In this document: piece after piece, positions 56,291 to 64,000 of the stretch | Layout: each line of letters starts with the position of its first letter | How positions within the stretch are numbered: the stretch's first letter is position 1 | Assembly: GCF_004343585.1 (NCBI RefSeq) | Contig: NZ_SLYW01000001.1 | Span: forward strand, 558,001-622,000 | DNA from: Neorhizobium sp. JUb45 | GTDB lineage: Bacteria; Pseudomonadota; Alphaproteobacteria; Rhizobiales; Rhizobiaceae | DNA: 64,000 bases | Direction: 5' to 3' | Translations under genes and position numbers: made by a program | The notes under the pieces: generated by a model | Database searches by the model: none | The model's input: only the letters and a program-made list of their open reading frames with translations | What the model was told of the DNA's origin: nothing

Positions 56291-56647
56291 ATGGCAGCTA
56301 AACATTATATCGGCGGCTGCCAGTGTGGCGCAGTCTCGTTCGAAGTGGATGCCGATCTCGACAAGACCGTGACCTGCAATTGTTCGCGTTGCCAGCGTCT
56401 CGGTGCCGTGCTGACATTTACGCCGCGTGCGGCGTTTGATCTGAAATCGGGTGAGGAGAATCTTACCGAATACCGCTTCAACTCGAAAAAACTGCAGCAC
56501 CTGTTCTGCAAGACCTGCGGCATCCAGAGCTTTTCCTATGGCACGGCACCCGACGGCGCCGAAATGGTAGCGCTCAACGTCAACTGCCTGGAAGGCGTCA
56601 ATCCGCGCGAACTGACCTCCTATCATCACGATGGGGCGGCGGCGTGA
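56291..56647 (+). CDS. GFA-family (glutathione-dependent formaldehyde-activating-like) protein
   Basis: The 118-residue protein has the GFA zinc-binding pattern: GGCQCGAVSFEVD, CNCSRCQRLG and HLFCKTCGIQSFSYG. Members of this family bind zinc and sometimes add glutathione to formaldehyde, but most have unknown roles. It starts one base after ureB, so it is part of the urease transcript. Confidence 0.87.
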   Translation: MAAKHYIGGCQCGAVSFEVDADLDKTVTCNCSRCQRLGAVLTFTPRAAFDLKSGEENLTEYRFNSKKLQHLFCKTCGIQSFSYGTAPDGAEMVALNVNCLEGVNPRELTSYHHDGAAA

Positions 56648-56666
56648 GATGCGAAAGGGCCGGCGA

Positions 56667-57089
56667 ATGCTGAAACTGGCGATCATGCCGCTTCTGTGCG
56701 GCTGCGTGCTGTTGACCGATGCGCCGATGTCGAATGGTCAGGAGCCGGATGTCGATTGCGACAAGGCCGAGACGCAGACGGACATGACGATCTGCGCGCA
56801 GCGCGATTTCGGTGATGCCGATGACGAGCTGAACGCCCAGTACAGGATCACCCGAAGCACCATGCGCCAGCAGGATGCGGATGGCATACCGGAGACAAGG
56901 GGCGCTGAAGATGCTCTCGTCAAGGCGCAGCGCGCCTGGGTCAGCGACCGCGATGCGCAATGCACGTCGGCCGGTTTTCAGGCGCGTGGCGGTTCGATGG
57001 AGCCGATGCTGGTCGCCAATTGCCAGGCCGAACTGACGCGCGCGCGGACCGAAGAGCTCAAAAGTCTGGCCGATGGGCTGGAGAACTGA
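56667..57089 (+). CDS. LprI-like exported protein (DUF1311)
   Basis: The 140-residue product has a signal peptide (MLKLAIMPLLCGCVLLTDAP) and one LprI/DUF1311 domain: CDKAETQTDMTICAQRDFGDADDELNAQYR and VKAQRAWVSDRDAQCTSAG..LVANCQAELTRART. Four conserved Cys should form disulphides. LprI of mycobacteria inhibits lysozyme. ATG at 56667 fits the AAAGGG 8 bases upstream; ATG at 56649 is an alternative. Confidence 0.8.
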   Translation: MLKLAIMPLLCGCVLLTDAPMSNGQEPDVDCDKAETQTDMTICAQRDFGDADDELNAQYRITRSTMRQQDADGIPETRGAEDALVKAQRAWVSDRDAQCTSAGFQARGGSMEPMLVANCQAELTRARTEELKSLADGLEN

Positions 57090-57161
57090 GAGCGGCCAAA
57101 ATTGTTGAGATGACGAAGATCGGTTAACATAGGTACATTGCGAAAACCGGGATCAACGCTG

Positions 57162-57431
57162 ATGGGCAGGTTCGAAGCAAAAACGACGATGGACGGGACG
57201 GCGACCATTCCGGCCGAAGTCCGCGACGTGCTCGGGCTGCAGCCGGGCGGCGCCTTGCAGTTCATCGTCGATGACGACGGGAAGGTGACGGTGGTTGCCA
57301 AGACCAGTGATCTTGCGCATCTGCGCGGCATTTTCGGCAAACACGAAGGCCCGCCGATCGATATCGACGAGGCGATCATGGAGACGGTGGCGCGTCGTAC
57401 GGCTGTTGACCGCACGGAGGACGATCCTTGA
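57162..57431 (+). CDS. Antitoxin of the SpoVT-AbrB/VapB type
   Basis: The 89-residue protein has an N-terminal swapped-hairpin AbrB fold (GRFEAKTTMDGTATIPAEVRDVLGLQPGGALQFIVDDDGKVTVV) and an acidic C-terminal tail. It should bind its own promoter and neutralise the PIN toxin encoded next. ATG at 57162 was chosen over an upstream ATG (57138). Stop overlaps the toxin start by four bases (TTGA). Confidence 0.85.
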   Translation: MGRFEAKTTMDGTATIPAEVRDVLGLQPGGALQFIVDDDGKVTVVAKTSDLAHLRGIFGKHEGPPIDIDEAIMETVARRTAVDRTEDDP

Positions 57432-57829
57432 TCGGACTCGATACCAACATGCTGGCGCGCTATTTTCTGGACGATGATCCGCTTTGGTCACCTCGTATTG
57501 CACGGTTTTTCGCAGAAAATCTTTCCGAGCGCAGACAGGGTTATATCAACCCGATCACCTTGACCGAGCTTGTCTGGGTTCTGCGCCGCAGGCCAGAATA
57601 TGATCGGGCGGCTCTTGCGGGTGTCATCGAAGGCATCCTGTCCTCCACCAGTCTCGTCGTTGGCGAGGCCATCAAACGTGCGCTTGCCTCGTTCAAGGCA
57701 GGCAGTGCCGGATTTGCCGATTATCTCATTGCAGAACTCAACGAAGCCGCTGGCGCGTCACCCACCGTGACGCTCGACCGGCAGGCTGCCAAAAAAACTC
57801 CGTTCATTCCGTTTTCTCAGGAAGCCTGA
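57428..57829 (+). CDS. PIN-domain toxin of the VapC type
   Basis: The 133-residue protein is a complete PIN domain with its acidic metal site: Asp5 in GLDTNML, Glu in TLTELVWVL, Asp in [12 protein letters not shown] and Asp in VTLDRQAA. VapC toxins cleave tRNA or rRNA. It starts at TTG (57428) and overlaps the antitoxin stop. Five bases separate it from ureC, so it sits between the ureB block and ureC. Confidence 0.86.
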   Translation: MIGLDTNMLARYFLDDDPLWSPRIARFFAENLSERRQGYINPITLTELVWVLRRRPEYDRAALAGVIEGILSSTSLVVGEAIKRALASFKAGSAGFADYLIAELNEAAGASPTVTLDRQAAKKTPFIPFSQEA

Positions 57830-57834
57830 TCCCC

Positions 57835-59544
57835 ATGTCCTACAAGATGTCCCGCGCCGCCTATGCCTCGATGTTCGGCCCGACCACCGGCGATAAGGTG
57901 CGGCTGGCCGATACCGAATTGTTCATCGAGGTGGAGAAGGATTTCACCACCTATGGCGAGGAGGTGAAATTCGGCGGTGGCAAGGTCATTCGTGACGGCA
58001 TGGGCCAGAGCCAGGCGACGCGCGCGCAAGGGGCTGTCGATACCGTCATCACCAATGCGCTGATCGTCGATCATTCCGGCATCTACAAGGCCGATGTCGG
58101 CCTGAAGAACGGTCGCATCCACGCCATCGGCAAGGCCGGCAACCCCGACACCCAGCCCGGCGTGACGATCATCGTCGGTCCTTCGACTGAAGCCATTGCC
58201 GGCGAAGGTAAGATTCTGACGGCCGGCGGCATGGATGCGCATATCCACTTCATCTGCCCGCAGCAGATCGAGGAAGCGCTGATGTCGGGTGTCACCACCA
58301 TGCTGGGCGGTGGTTCCGGCCCGGCCCACGGCACGCTGGCCACCACCTGCACCGGGGCGTGGCACATCGAGCGGATGATCGAAAGTTTTGACGCCTTTCC
58401 GATGAACCTGGCGCTGGCCGGCAAGGGCAATGCCGCACTTCCGGCGCCGCTGGAAGAAATGATCCTCGCCGGCGCCTCGTCGCTGAAGCTGCACGAGGAT
58501 TGGGGCACGACGCCGGCTGCCATCGACAATTGCCTCACCGTTGCCGATGCATTCGACGTGCAGGTGATGATCCATACCGACACGCTGAACGAGAGCGGTT
58601 TCGTGGAAGACACGGTGGCTGCCATCAAGGGGCGCACCATCCATGCCTTCCACACGGAAGGGGCGGGCGGTGGCCACGCGCCGGATATCATCAAGATCTG
58701 CGGCAATCCGAACGTCATTCCATCGTCCACCAATCCGACGCGCCCCTATACGGTCAATACGCTGGCCGAACATCTCGACATGCTGATGGTCTGCCACCAC
58801 CTGTCGCCGTCCATTCCGGAAGACATCGCCTTCGCCGAAAGCCGTATCCGCAAGGAAACCATCGCGGCCGAAGACATTTTGCACGACATCGGTGCCTTCT
58901 CGATCATCTCTTCCGATAGTCAGGCCATGGGCCGTGTCGGCGAAGTGGCGATCCGCACCTGGCAGACGGCCGACAAGATGAAGCGCCAGCGCGGCCAGCT
59001 GAAGGAAGAGACTGGCGACAACGACAATTTCCGCGTCAAACGCTACATTGCCAAATATACGATCAACCCGGCGATCGCGCATGGCGTCAGCCATGAGATC
59101 GGCTCGGTCGAAGTCGGCAAGCGCGCCGATCTGGTTCTCTGGAACCCGGCCTTTTTCGGCGTGAAGCCGGAAATGGTGTTGCTCGGCGGCTCGATCGCAG
59201 CGGCTCCGATGGGCGATCCGAATGCGTCGATCCCGACACCGCAGCCGATGCATTACCGGCCTATGTTTGCCGCTTACGGCAAGCTGCGCACCAATTCCTC
59301 CGTCACCTTCGTATCGCAGGCCTCGCTCGATAACGGGCTGGCGCAGCGCCTTGGCGTCGCCAAGCAGCTTCTGGCCGTGAAGAATGTTCGTGGTGGTATT
59401 TCCAAGGCGTCGATGATCCACAATTCGGCAACGCCGCATGTGGAAGTGGACCCGGAAACCTATGAAGTGCGCGCCGATGGCGAGCTTTTGACCTGCGAAC
59501 CGGCGACGGTTCTGCCGATGGCGCAGCGGTATTTCCTGTTCTGA
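57835..59544 (+). CDS. ureC: Urease alpha (catalytic) subunit
   Basis: The 569-residue protein has all urease active-site segments: the metal-binding HIHFICPQ, the carbamylated Lys in [20 protein letters not shown], and the mobile-flap motif [40 protein letters not shown] is the C-terminal amidohydrolase strand. Length is normal. It starts 5 bases after the toxin gene; ureE, ureF and ureG do not follow. Confidence 0.97.
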   Translation: MSYKMSRAAYASMFGPTTGDKVRLADTELFIEVEKDFTTYGEEVKFGGGKVIRDGMGQSQATRAQGAVDTVITNALIVDHSGIYKADVGLKNGRIHAIGKAGNPDTQPGVTIIVGPSTEAIAGEGKILTAGGMDAHIHFICPQQIEEALMSGVTTMLGGGSGPAHGTLATTCTGAWHIERMIESFDAFPMNLALAGKGNAALPAPLEEMILAGASSLKLHEDWGTTPAAIDNCLTVADAFDVQVMIHTDTLNESGFVEDTVAAIKGRTIHAFHTEGAGGGHAPDIIKICGNPNVIPSSTNPTRPYTVNTLAEHLDMLMVCHHLSPSIPEDIAFAESRIRKETIAAEDILHDIGAFSIISSDSQAMGRVGEVAIRTWQTADKMKRQRGQLKEETGDNDNFRVKRYIAKYTINPAIAHGVSHEIGSVEVGKRADLVLWNPAFFGVKPEMVLLGGSIAAAPMGDPNASIPTPQPMHYRPMFAAYGKLRTNSSVTFVSQASLDNGLAQRLGVAKQLLAVKNVRGGISKASMIHNSATPHVEVDPETYEVRADGELLTCEPATVLPMAQRYFLF

Positions 59545-59566
59545 TGGCTTTGCGACTGGCGAGCCT

Positions 59567-60250
59567 ATGAGACGGTTCTGTCGCTGGCTGCTGGCCGCGA
59601 TCCTTGTTGTCGTCTTTGCAGTTGCCGTCGGGACATTTGTTCCGCGGCCATTGTTTGCGCCCGAACGTGCCGTCTCCACCGGCGATACGCGGCGCATTCT
59701 CGTCCTGTCCAACCCGATCCACACCGATATCGCCATCCCGCTGAACGATGAGACCCGTGCCGCCTACGCCTACCTCGGATCCTCCGGCATTCCCGTTGCT
59801 GATCCTCGTGCGGAATGGCTGGTGATCGGCTGGGGAGGGCGGTCGTTTTATCTGGAAACGCCGACCTGGGCCGATCTGAAGCCGATGCCGGTCTTTCGGG
59901 CGCTGACCGTGGATCGCTCGGTCATGCATGTCGATATCGCCGGACCGATCGACGAAACCCATCCTTCGGTGCGGGCTTTCGATCTTTCACCCGTCGAATT
60001 TCAAAATCTGTCCGGCTTCATCCAAGGCAGCTTTGTCCGCGAGCAGGGTGAGGTCGCTCTCATCCCCGGTGCCGGTTATGGCGGTTACGACCAGTTTTTC
60101 GAAGCCCATGGTTCGTTCAACGCCCTTGTCGGCTGCAATACCTGGACGGCGGGTGCGCTGCGCGCCGCCGGCCTGCGCACCGGTGTGTGGAATCCCTTGC
60201 CGCAGACGCTGGTTCTGTCGCTCGATCTCTTCAATCCGGCCGAAAAATGA
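59567..60250 (+). CDS. DUF2459 (TIGR02117) family membrane-anchored protein
   Basis: The 227-residue protein has a signal anchor (WLLAAILVVVFAVAVGTFVP) and the DUF2459 pattern: ILVLSNPIHTDIAIPLND, EWLVIGWGGRSFYLETPTWADLKP and SFNALVGCNTWTAGALRAAGLRTG. The conserved His, Cys and Asn suggest a papain-like site, but activity is unproven. It follows ureC by 22 bases, possibly as the last gene of the operon. Confidence 0.83.
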   Translation: MRRFCRWLLAAILVVVFAVAVGTFVPRPLFAPERAVSTGDTRRILVLSNPIHTDIAIPLNDETRAAYAYLGSSGIPVADPRAEWLVIGWGGRSFYLETPTWADLKPMPVFRALTVDRSVMHVDIAGPIDETHPSVRAFDLSPVEFQNLSGFIQGSFVREQGEVALIPGAGYGGYDQFFEAHGSFNALVGCNTWTAGALRAAGLRTGVWNPLPQTLVLSLDLFNPAEK

Positions 60251-60404
60251 GCGCGTCCGTCGCCCGAGCAATGCTTCCTGTGAATAGCTGCTGTGCAGTG
60301 CAGGATTTTGTTAAGAAGATTGCTGCGCTGCGGGAAAATTGTCTTTAGAGAAAAGTCTTCTGCCTCTCTACGGGGCAAATGTTCATTTTATCTCGGAGAC
60401 AGTC

Positions 60405-60947
60405 ATGCTGGGCAAACGCGTTCCCCAAGTCACCTTCCGCACCCGCGTGCGCGATGAAGCCGTTGGTGGCCCCAACCCCTTCCGTTGGCAGGACGTCACC
60501 TCGGCCGACTATTTTGCCGGCAAGCGCGTCGTGCTGTTTTCGCTGCCGGGCGCGTTTACACCGACCTGCTCGACTTTCCAGCTGCCCGATTTCGAAAAGC
60601 TCTTTTCCGATTTCCAGGCCGAAGGCATCGACGCCATCTACTGCATGTCGGTCAATGACGCTTTTGTCATGAACGCATGGGCCAAGAGCCAGAACCTTGC
60701 CAACGTCACGGTCATCCCGGACGGTTCGGGCGAGTTCACCCGCAAGATGGGCATGCTGGTCGCCAAGGACAATCTCGGTTTCGGCATGCGCTCGTGGCGT
60801 TATGGCGCCATCGTCAACGATGGTGTCGTCGAGCAGTGGTTCGAGGAAGAAGGTTATTCCGACAATTGCGAGAGCGACCCTTACGGTGCGTCTTCGCCGC
60901 AGAACATTCTCGAAAACCTGCGCGCCATGAAGATCGCTGCCGAATAA
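60405..60947 (+). CDS. Peroxiredoxin (Prx5/hybrid type)
   Basis: The 180-residue thiol peroxidase has the Prx5 signature VVLFSLPGAFTPTCSTFQLPDFEKL with the peroxidatic Cys, and SVNDAFVMNAWAK. It reduces hydroperoxides with glutathione or glutaredoxin. CGGAGAC precedes ATG at 60405; an in-frame upstream start at 60339 lacks support. A strong terminator follows. Confidence 0.92.
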   Translation: MLGKRVPQVTFRTRVRDEAVGGPNPFRWQDVTSADYFAGKRVVLFSLPGAFTPTCSTFQLPDFEKLFSDFQAEGIDAIYCMSVNDAFVMNAWAKSQNLANVTVIPDGSGEFTRKMGMLVAKDNLGFGMRSWRYGAIVNDGVVEQWFEEEGYSDNCESDPYGASSPQNILENLRAMKIAAE

Positions 60948-60976
60948 TTTCGGTTCGATCGGCTGCACAAACTTCG

Positions 60977-61004
60977 AAAGCCCGGCCGCGCGCCGGGCTT
61001 TTTG
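60977..61004. terminator. Terminator between peroxiredoxin and lacI-type genes
   Basis: AAAGCCCGGC and GCCGGGCTTT form a perfect 10-bp stem with a 5-base loop and a T-run on the plus side. It sits between two convergent genes and ends the peroxiredoxin transcript. Confidence 0.88.
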
Positions 61005-61007
61005 CGT

Positions 61008-62054
61008 TCAGTCCCTTGGCCCCATGCTGGACCAGATCGGGCCGGCAATGCTTTGCAGGAGATCCGGCGCTACGCCGTCGATGCGGGCCAGCACCGCCTT
61101 GGCCAATTCCTGTCCCGCATGGCGCACGTCCTCGGTGACGGTGAGGATTTCCGGGCGGATCCAGTTCAGAAACTCGGCCGACTGTTTGGCGACGATATCC
61201 ACATCATGGCCGAGCCTGCGGCCAGCCGCCTCTATGCCGGCCACCAGCGCGATCGTCGATGAGCCGCTGAGCGAGACGATGCCATCTGGCGGTTCCGGCA
61301 GGCGCGACAATCGCTCGGAATGGCTGCGCAGCTCGTCCAGAGGGGTCTCGGTGGTGAGGCGCCCCATGGAGACTTCCGTCGCCTGAAAATCCGCAAGCGC
61401 CCGCTCAAAGCCGATGCGGCTGTGCAGGTGGTAGGAAAAGCGGCTTTGTGGTGCCAGCAGCGCGATACGGCGGCGGCCGCGTTTCACCAGTCGCTCGACC
61501 GCCTGATAGACATAGGCCTCATTATCGAAATCGTGGAACGGGTGGGCAATGCCCATGTCGGTGCGGCCATGGGTGACGAAAGGCAGATTGCGCTCGATCA
61601 TCAACCGGACACGCGGGTCCTCCGGCTCGATGCGCGAGATGATCACCCCATCCGCCGAGCCGGTGTCGAGAATATAGCGCACCGGCACCATCGGGTCCTT
61701 CTCGAAGGAATGCGGGGTGACGACGAGGTGATATTGCGTGCCGCCCAGCACTTCCGAAATGCCCTGAACGATGGCGCTGGTGAAACCCATCAGTTCCTGC
61801 TCGATGCTGAGCACCAGCGCGATGACATTGGTCTTGCCGGTGCGCAGGCGCACGCCGGCGCGGTTGGGCTGATAACCGAGCTGGCGCGCGACGAGGCGTA
61901 CACGTTCCTTGGTATCGGCGCCGATATCCGGTGCATCCTTCAGGGCGCGCGACACCGTGGTGATGCCGAGCCCGGTCATGTAGGCGATGGTTTTCAGGGT
62001 CGGCCGCTCGGTGACGGATGCCCCGCGGGAAAATCTTCTGTCTTCGTCGTCCAT
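61008..62054 (-). CDS. LacI-family transcriptional regulator of the sugar ABC operon
   Basis: The 348-residue regulator has an N-terminal helix-turn-helix ([27 protein letters not shown], about residues 19-45), a hinge helix ([16 protein letters not shown]), and a periplasmic-binding-like sensor domain ([23 protein letters not shown]). It should bind the two operators in the spacer and release them when its sugar ligand is present. It is divergent from the binding-protein gene. Confidence 0.92.
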   Translation of the reverse strand: MDDEDRRFSRGASVTERPTLKTIAYMTGLGITTVSRALKDAPDIGADTKERVRLVARQLGYQPNRAGVRLRTGKTNVIALVLSIEQELMGFTSAIVQGISEVLGGTQYHLVVTPHSFEKDPMVPVRYILDTGSADGVIISRIEPEDPRVRLMIERNLPFVTHGRTDMGIAHPFHDFDNEAYVYQAVERLVKRGRRRIALLAPQSRFSYHLHSRIGFERALADFQATEVSMGRLTTETPLDELRSHSERLSRLPEPPDGIVSLSGSSTIALVAGIEAAGRRLGHDVDIVAKQSAEFLNWIRPEILTVTEDVRHAGQELAKAVLARIDGVAPDLLQSIAGPIWSSMGPRD

Positions 62055-62126
62055 GGCTGCCGTTCGCGCTGGAATTGCCGCTTTGGAAAGCTGCGTGTCG
62101 ATGCAAACCGTTTCTTACGGTAAAAA

Positions 62127-62142
62127 ACTGTAACGTTACAGT
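62127..62142. promoter_or_regulatory. LacI-type operator O1
   Basis: ACTGTAACGTTACAGT is a perfect 16-bp palindrome with the central CG typical of LacI-family sites. It lies 73 bases upstream of the regulator start codon, suggesting autoregulation. Confidence 0.8.
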
Positions 62143-62390
62143 GATTTTTCAGACCGGATATTCTCGCAGGTACGACAACCTGCAATTTTACATAGACACA
62201 ACGCAGACGCACAACATTTTTGCATCTGCGAAGAAGTGTGATGTAGATGACGTCATAAAATATTGAAATTAAACATTTTTTATGAATTCCCTGATGTGAG
62301 TGATTTCAGTCTCCGGTTGAAAACATCGCCGGGTTAAAATTATTCGTCCAATCTCGGGTTGCCACCCAGAAATCTTTGCCCTAGCTTTTT

Positions 62391-62406
62391 ACTGCAACGT
62401 TTCAGT
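62391..62406. promoter_or_regulatory. LacI-type operator O2
   Basis: ACTGCAACGTTTCAGT matches O1 at 14 of 16 positions. It ends 14 bases before the binding-protein start codon, next to the RBS, so bound repressor would block transcription past the leader. Spacing to O1 (264 bases) would allow looping. Confidence 0.8.
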
Positions 62407-62420
62407 GAGGGAGGAGACTC

Positions 62421-63650
62421 ATGCGTATACGTGCTTTTGCAGCTGTCATGGCTGCCACAGTGGCGCTGCCCTGTATCGTTCAGGCGGCTGATCTGGAAGT
62501 CACGCATTGGTGGACGTCAGGCGGTGAAGCCGCCGCCGTCAAGGAACTGGCCAACGCATTCAACGCAACCGGCAACAAGTGGGTGGATGGTGCCATTGCC
62601 GGTTCCGGCAGCACGGCGCGTCCGATCATGATCAGCCGCATTACCGGTGGTGATCCGATGGGCGCCACCCAGTTCAACCATGGCCGTCAAGCCGAGGAAC
62701 TGGTGCAATCCGGCCTGATGCGCGACCTCTCCGAGGTGGCGGAGAAGGGCAAGTGGAAAGAGGTGATCAAGCCGGCGAGCCTGCTCGACAGCTGCACATT
62801 CGAGGGCAAGATCTATTGTGCCCCGGTGAACATCCACTCCTGGCAGTGGCTGTGGCTTTCCAATGCCGCTTTCGAAAAGGCGGGTGTGCCGGTGCCGAAG
62901 GACTGGAACGAGTTCGTTGCAGCCGCGCCGAAGTTGAAGGAAGCCGGCATACAGCCGCTGGCGCTTGGCGGCCAGCCCTGGCAGGCCAACAACCTGTTCG
63001 ATGCACTCGCTCTTTCGCTTGGCGGCAAGGAGCTGTTCGAAAAGGTCTACAAGGACAAGGATGAGGAAGCCGCCGCCGGCCCGGAAATGGCAAAAATCTT
63101 TGCCGCAGCCGTGCAGGCACGCGAGCTTGCCAAGGGCAACAACGTGCAGGACTGGAACCAGGCGACCAATCTCGTCATCACCGGCAAGGCCGGCGGCCAG
63201 ATCATGGGCGATTGGGCGCAGGGTGAATTCCAGCAGGCCGGCCAGACCGCCGGCAAGGAATATACCTGCCTTGCAGGCCTGGGCTTGAACGAGGTTCTGG
63301 CGACGGGTGGCGATGCCATCTATTTCCCACTGCTCAAGGACGAGGCCAAGATCAAGGCTCAGGACGCGTTGGCTGAAACCATCGTCGATCCGAAAGTGCA
63401 GGTCGCTTTCAACCTCAAGAAGGGCTCCGTGCCGATCCGCGGTGACGTCGATATGGCGTCCGCCAATGATTGCATGAAGCAGGGCATCGCCATCATCGCC
63501 AAAGGTGGCACCACCACCAGCGTCGACCAGCTTGTGACTGCCGATACGCAGAAGCAGAAGGAAGACCTGATGGCGGAGTTCTTCTCAAAGGAGATGACGC
63601 CGGAAGCCGCGCAGGAGCGGTTCGCCGAGATCATCGGTTCCGCGGACTGA
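62421..63650 (+). CDS. Sugar ABC transporter substrate-binding protein (GtsA-like)
   Basis: The 409-residue periplasmic protein has a signal peptide (RIRAFAAVMAATVALPCIVQA) and the CUT1-type binding fold: LEVTHWWTSGGEAAAVKELANAFNATG, MISRITGGDPMGATQFNHGR and GGQPWQANNLFDALALSLGG. It is most like glucose/mannose-binding GtsA. GGAGGAG lies before ATG. It begins a sugar import operon controlled by the divergent LacI-type regulator. The exact sugar is unknown. Confidence 0.88.
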   Translation: MRIRAFAAVMAATVALPCIVQAADLEVTHWWTSGGEAAAVKELANAFNATGNKWVDGAIAGSGSTARPIMISRITGGDPMGATQFNHGRQAEELVQSGLMRDLSEVAEKGKWKEVIKPASLLDSCTFEGKIYCAPVNIHSWQWLWLSNAAFEKAGVPVPKDWNEFVAAAPKLKEAGIQPLALGGQPWQANNLFDALALSLGGKELFEKVYKDKDEEAAAGPEMAKIFAAAVQARELAKGNNVQDWNQATNLVITGKAGGQIMGDWAQGEFQQAGQTAGKEYTCLAGLGLNEVLATGGDAIYFPLLKDEAKIKAQDALAETIVDPKVQVAFNLKKGSVPIRGDVDMASANDCMKQGIAIIAKGGTTTSVDQLVTADTQKQKEDLMAEFFSKEMTPEAAQERFAEIIGSAD

Positions 63651-63676
63651 CAACCGCTTTCCATCGCTCAACCTGA

Positions 63677-63702
63677 CCGGCCCCGCTTGATTGTGGGGCC
63701 GG
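63677..63702 (+). other. Intercistronic hairpin after the binding-protein gene
   Basis: CCGGCCCC and GGGGCCGG form a perfect 8-bp stem with a 10-base loop and no U-run. Hairpins after a binding-protein gene commonly stabilise its mRNA part or reduce read-through into the permease genes. Confidence 0.65.
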
Positions 63703-63751
63703 ACGGAACACCGCGGCCGAAAATGCGCCGCCGGCCGATCGAGGAAGACAT

Positions 63752-64000
63752 ATGGCGCAATCCACCCCATCTGCCCGACCCAGTCAGCTTTTCCGCAATC
63801 TCAATTCGAAGATTGCCTCCATCCCGATGATCTTTGTCGCCCTGGTGATTTTCCTTGGCGGCTCCGTCTGGACCGTCGTTTATTCCTTCACCAATTCGCG
63901 GCTTCTGCCACGCACCAATTTTGTCGGCCTCGACCAGTATGAACGGCTGTGGGCCTCGGCGCGCTGGATCGTCTCGATCCAGAATCTGGCGATCTACGGC
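63752..64000 (+). CDS. Sugar ABC transporter permease, first part (runs off the window)
   Basis: Eighty-three codons are present. A hydrophilic start (MAQSTPSARPSQLFRNLNSK) is followed by the first transmembrane segment (IPMIFVALVIFLGGSVWTVVYSF) and TNSRLLPRTNFVGLDQYERLW, the pattern of CUT1-type MalF/UgpA-like permeases. It is 101 bases after the binding-protein gene on the same strand and should be the first of two permeases. Confidence 0.85.
   Translation, partial: MAQSTPSARPSQLFRNLNSKIASIPMIFVALVIFLGGSVWTVVYSFTNSRLLPRTNFVGLDQYERLWASARWIVSIQNLAIYG

Larger units (their letters stand above)
62055..62420. promoter_or_regulatory. Divergent control region of lacI-type regulator and sugar ABC operon
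   Basis: This 366-base gap has no gene. It contains two LacI-type operators (62127-62142 and 62391-62406) and is AT-rich between about 62160 and 62345, where the promoters of both directions should lie. A separate imperfect repeat ACCGT-TTCTT-ACGGT is at 62107-62121. Confidence 0.7.

Noticed and set aside
57817..59736. A 639-codon open frame on the minus strand opposite ureC
   Set aside because: ureC is certain, and the opposite frame has Arg/His-rich low-quality sequence without motifs.

Overview
The window is a continuous stretch of chromosome from an alphaproteobacterium of the order Hyphomicrobiales, most likely family Rhizobiaceae (Agrobacterium, Allorhizobium or Rhizobium type). The reasons are high GC, a CtrA/ChpT/SciP cell-cycle cluster, an RpoH-RluD neighbourhood, folate-linked sarcosine oxidase genes (soxBDAG), and intergenic palindromes with CTCCCCCTTGAGGGGGAG cores like those scattered through rhizobial genomes. 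I saw no rRNA, tRNA, CRISPR array or insertion sequence.

Layout. 1-7 kb: the end of a haem-use operon (HutX-like, haem monooxygenase, YbaN), galE, gloA, ung, a ring-cleaving dioxygenase/hydrolase pair of MhqO/MhqD type, and two envelope enzymes. 7-21 kb: housekeeping genes (purA, rpoH, rluD, an rRNA/tRNA methyltransferase) mixed with conserved proteins of unknown function. 21-27 kb: the cell-cycle block, with chpT, a divergent small response regulator, ctrA, fliJ, pqiA-like and sciP. The spacer upstream of ctrA holds five GANTC sites, and a near-consensus CtrA box lies upstream of sciP. 27-34 kb: an ExoY-like sugar transferase, an orphan DUF2793 phage-type protein, and soxBDAG. 34-40 kb: a complete branched-chain amino-acid ABC transporter (livHMGF plus its binding protein).

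41-60 kb is the most interesting part, a nitrogen-acquisition island. It holds a LuxR-type response regulator and a 1127-residue hybrid histidine kinase whose N-terminal half is an NCS1 permease joined to the kinase through an eight-cysteine segment. Next come the urea ABC transporter urtABCDE with an extra unknown gene, and the urease genes ureD, ureA, ureB and ureC. The urease run is interrupted by DUF1272, GFA and LprI-like genes and a VapBC-type toxin-antitoxin pair. The urease accessory genes ureE, ureF and ureG are not in the window. A working model is that the permease-kinase senses a nitrogenous solute such as a nucleobase, hydantoin or allantoin (or urea-related compound) and controls urea import and hydrolysis. 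That link is inferred from gene neighbourhood.

60-64 kb: DUF2459, a peroxiredoxin, and the start of a sugar ABC operon. A LacI-type regulator is divergent from the binding-protein gene, and two matching 16-bp operators are visible in the spacer.
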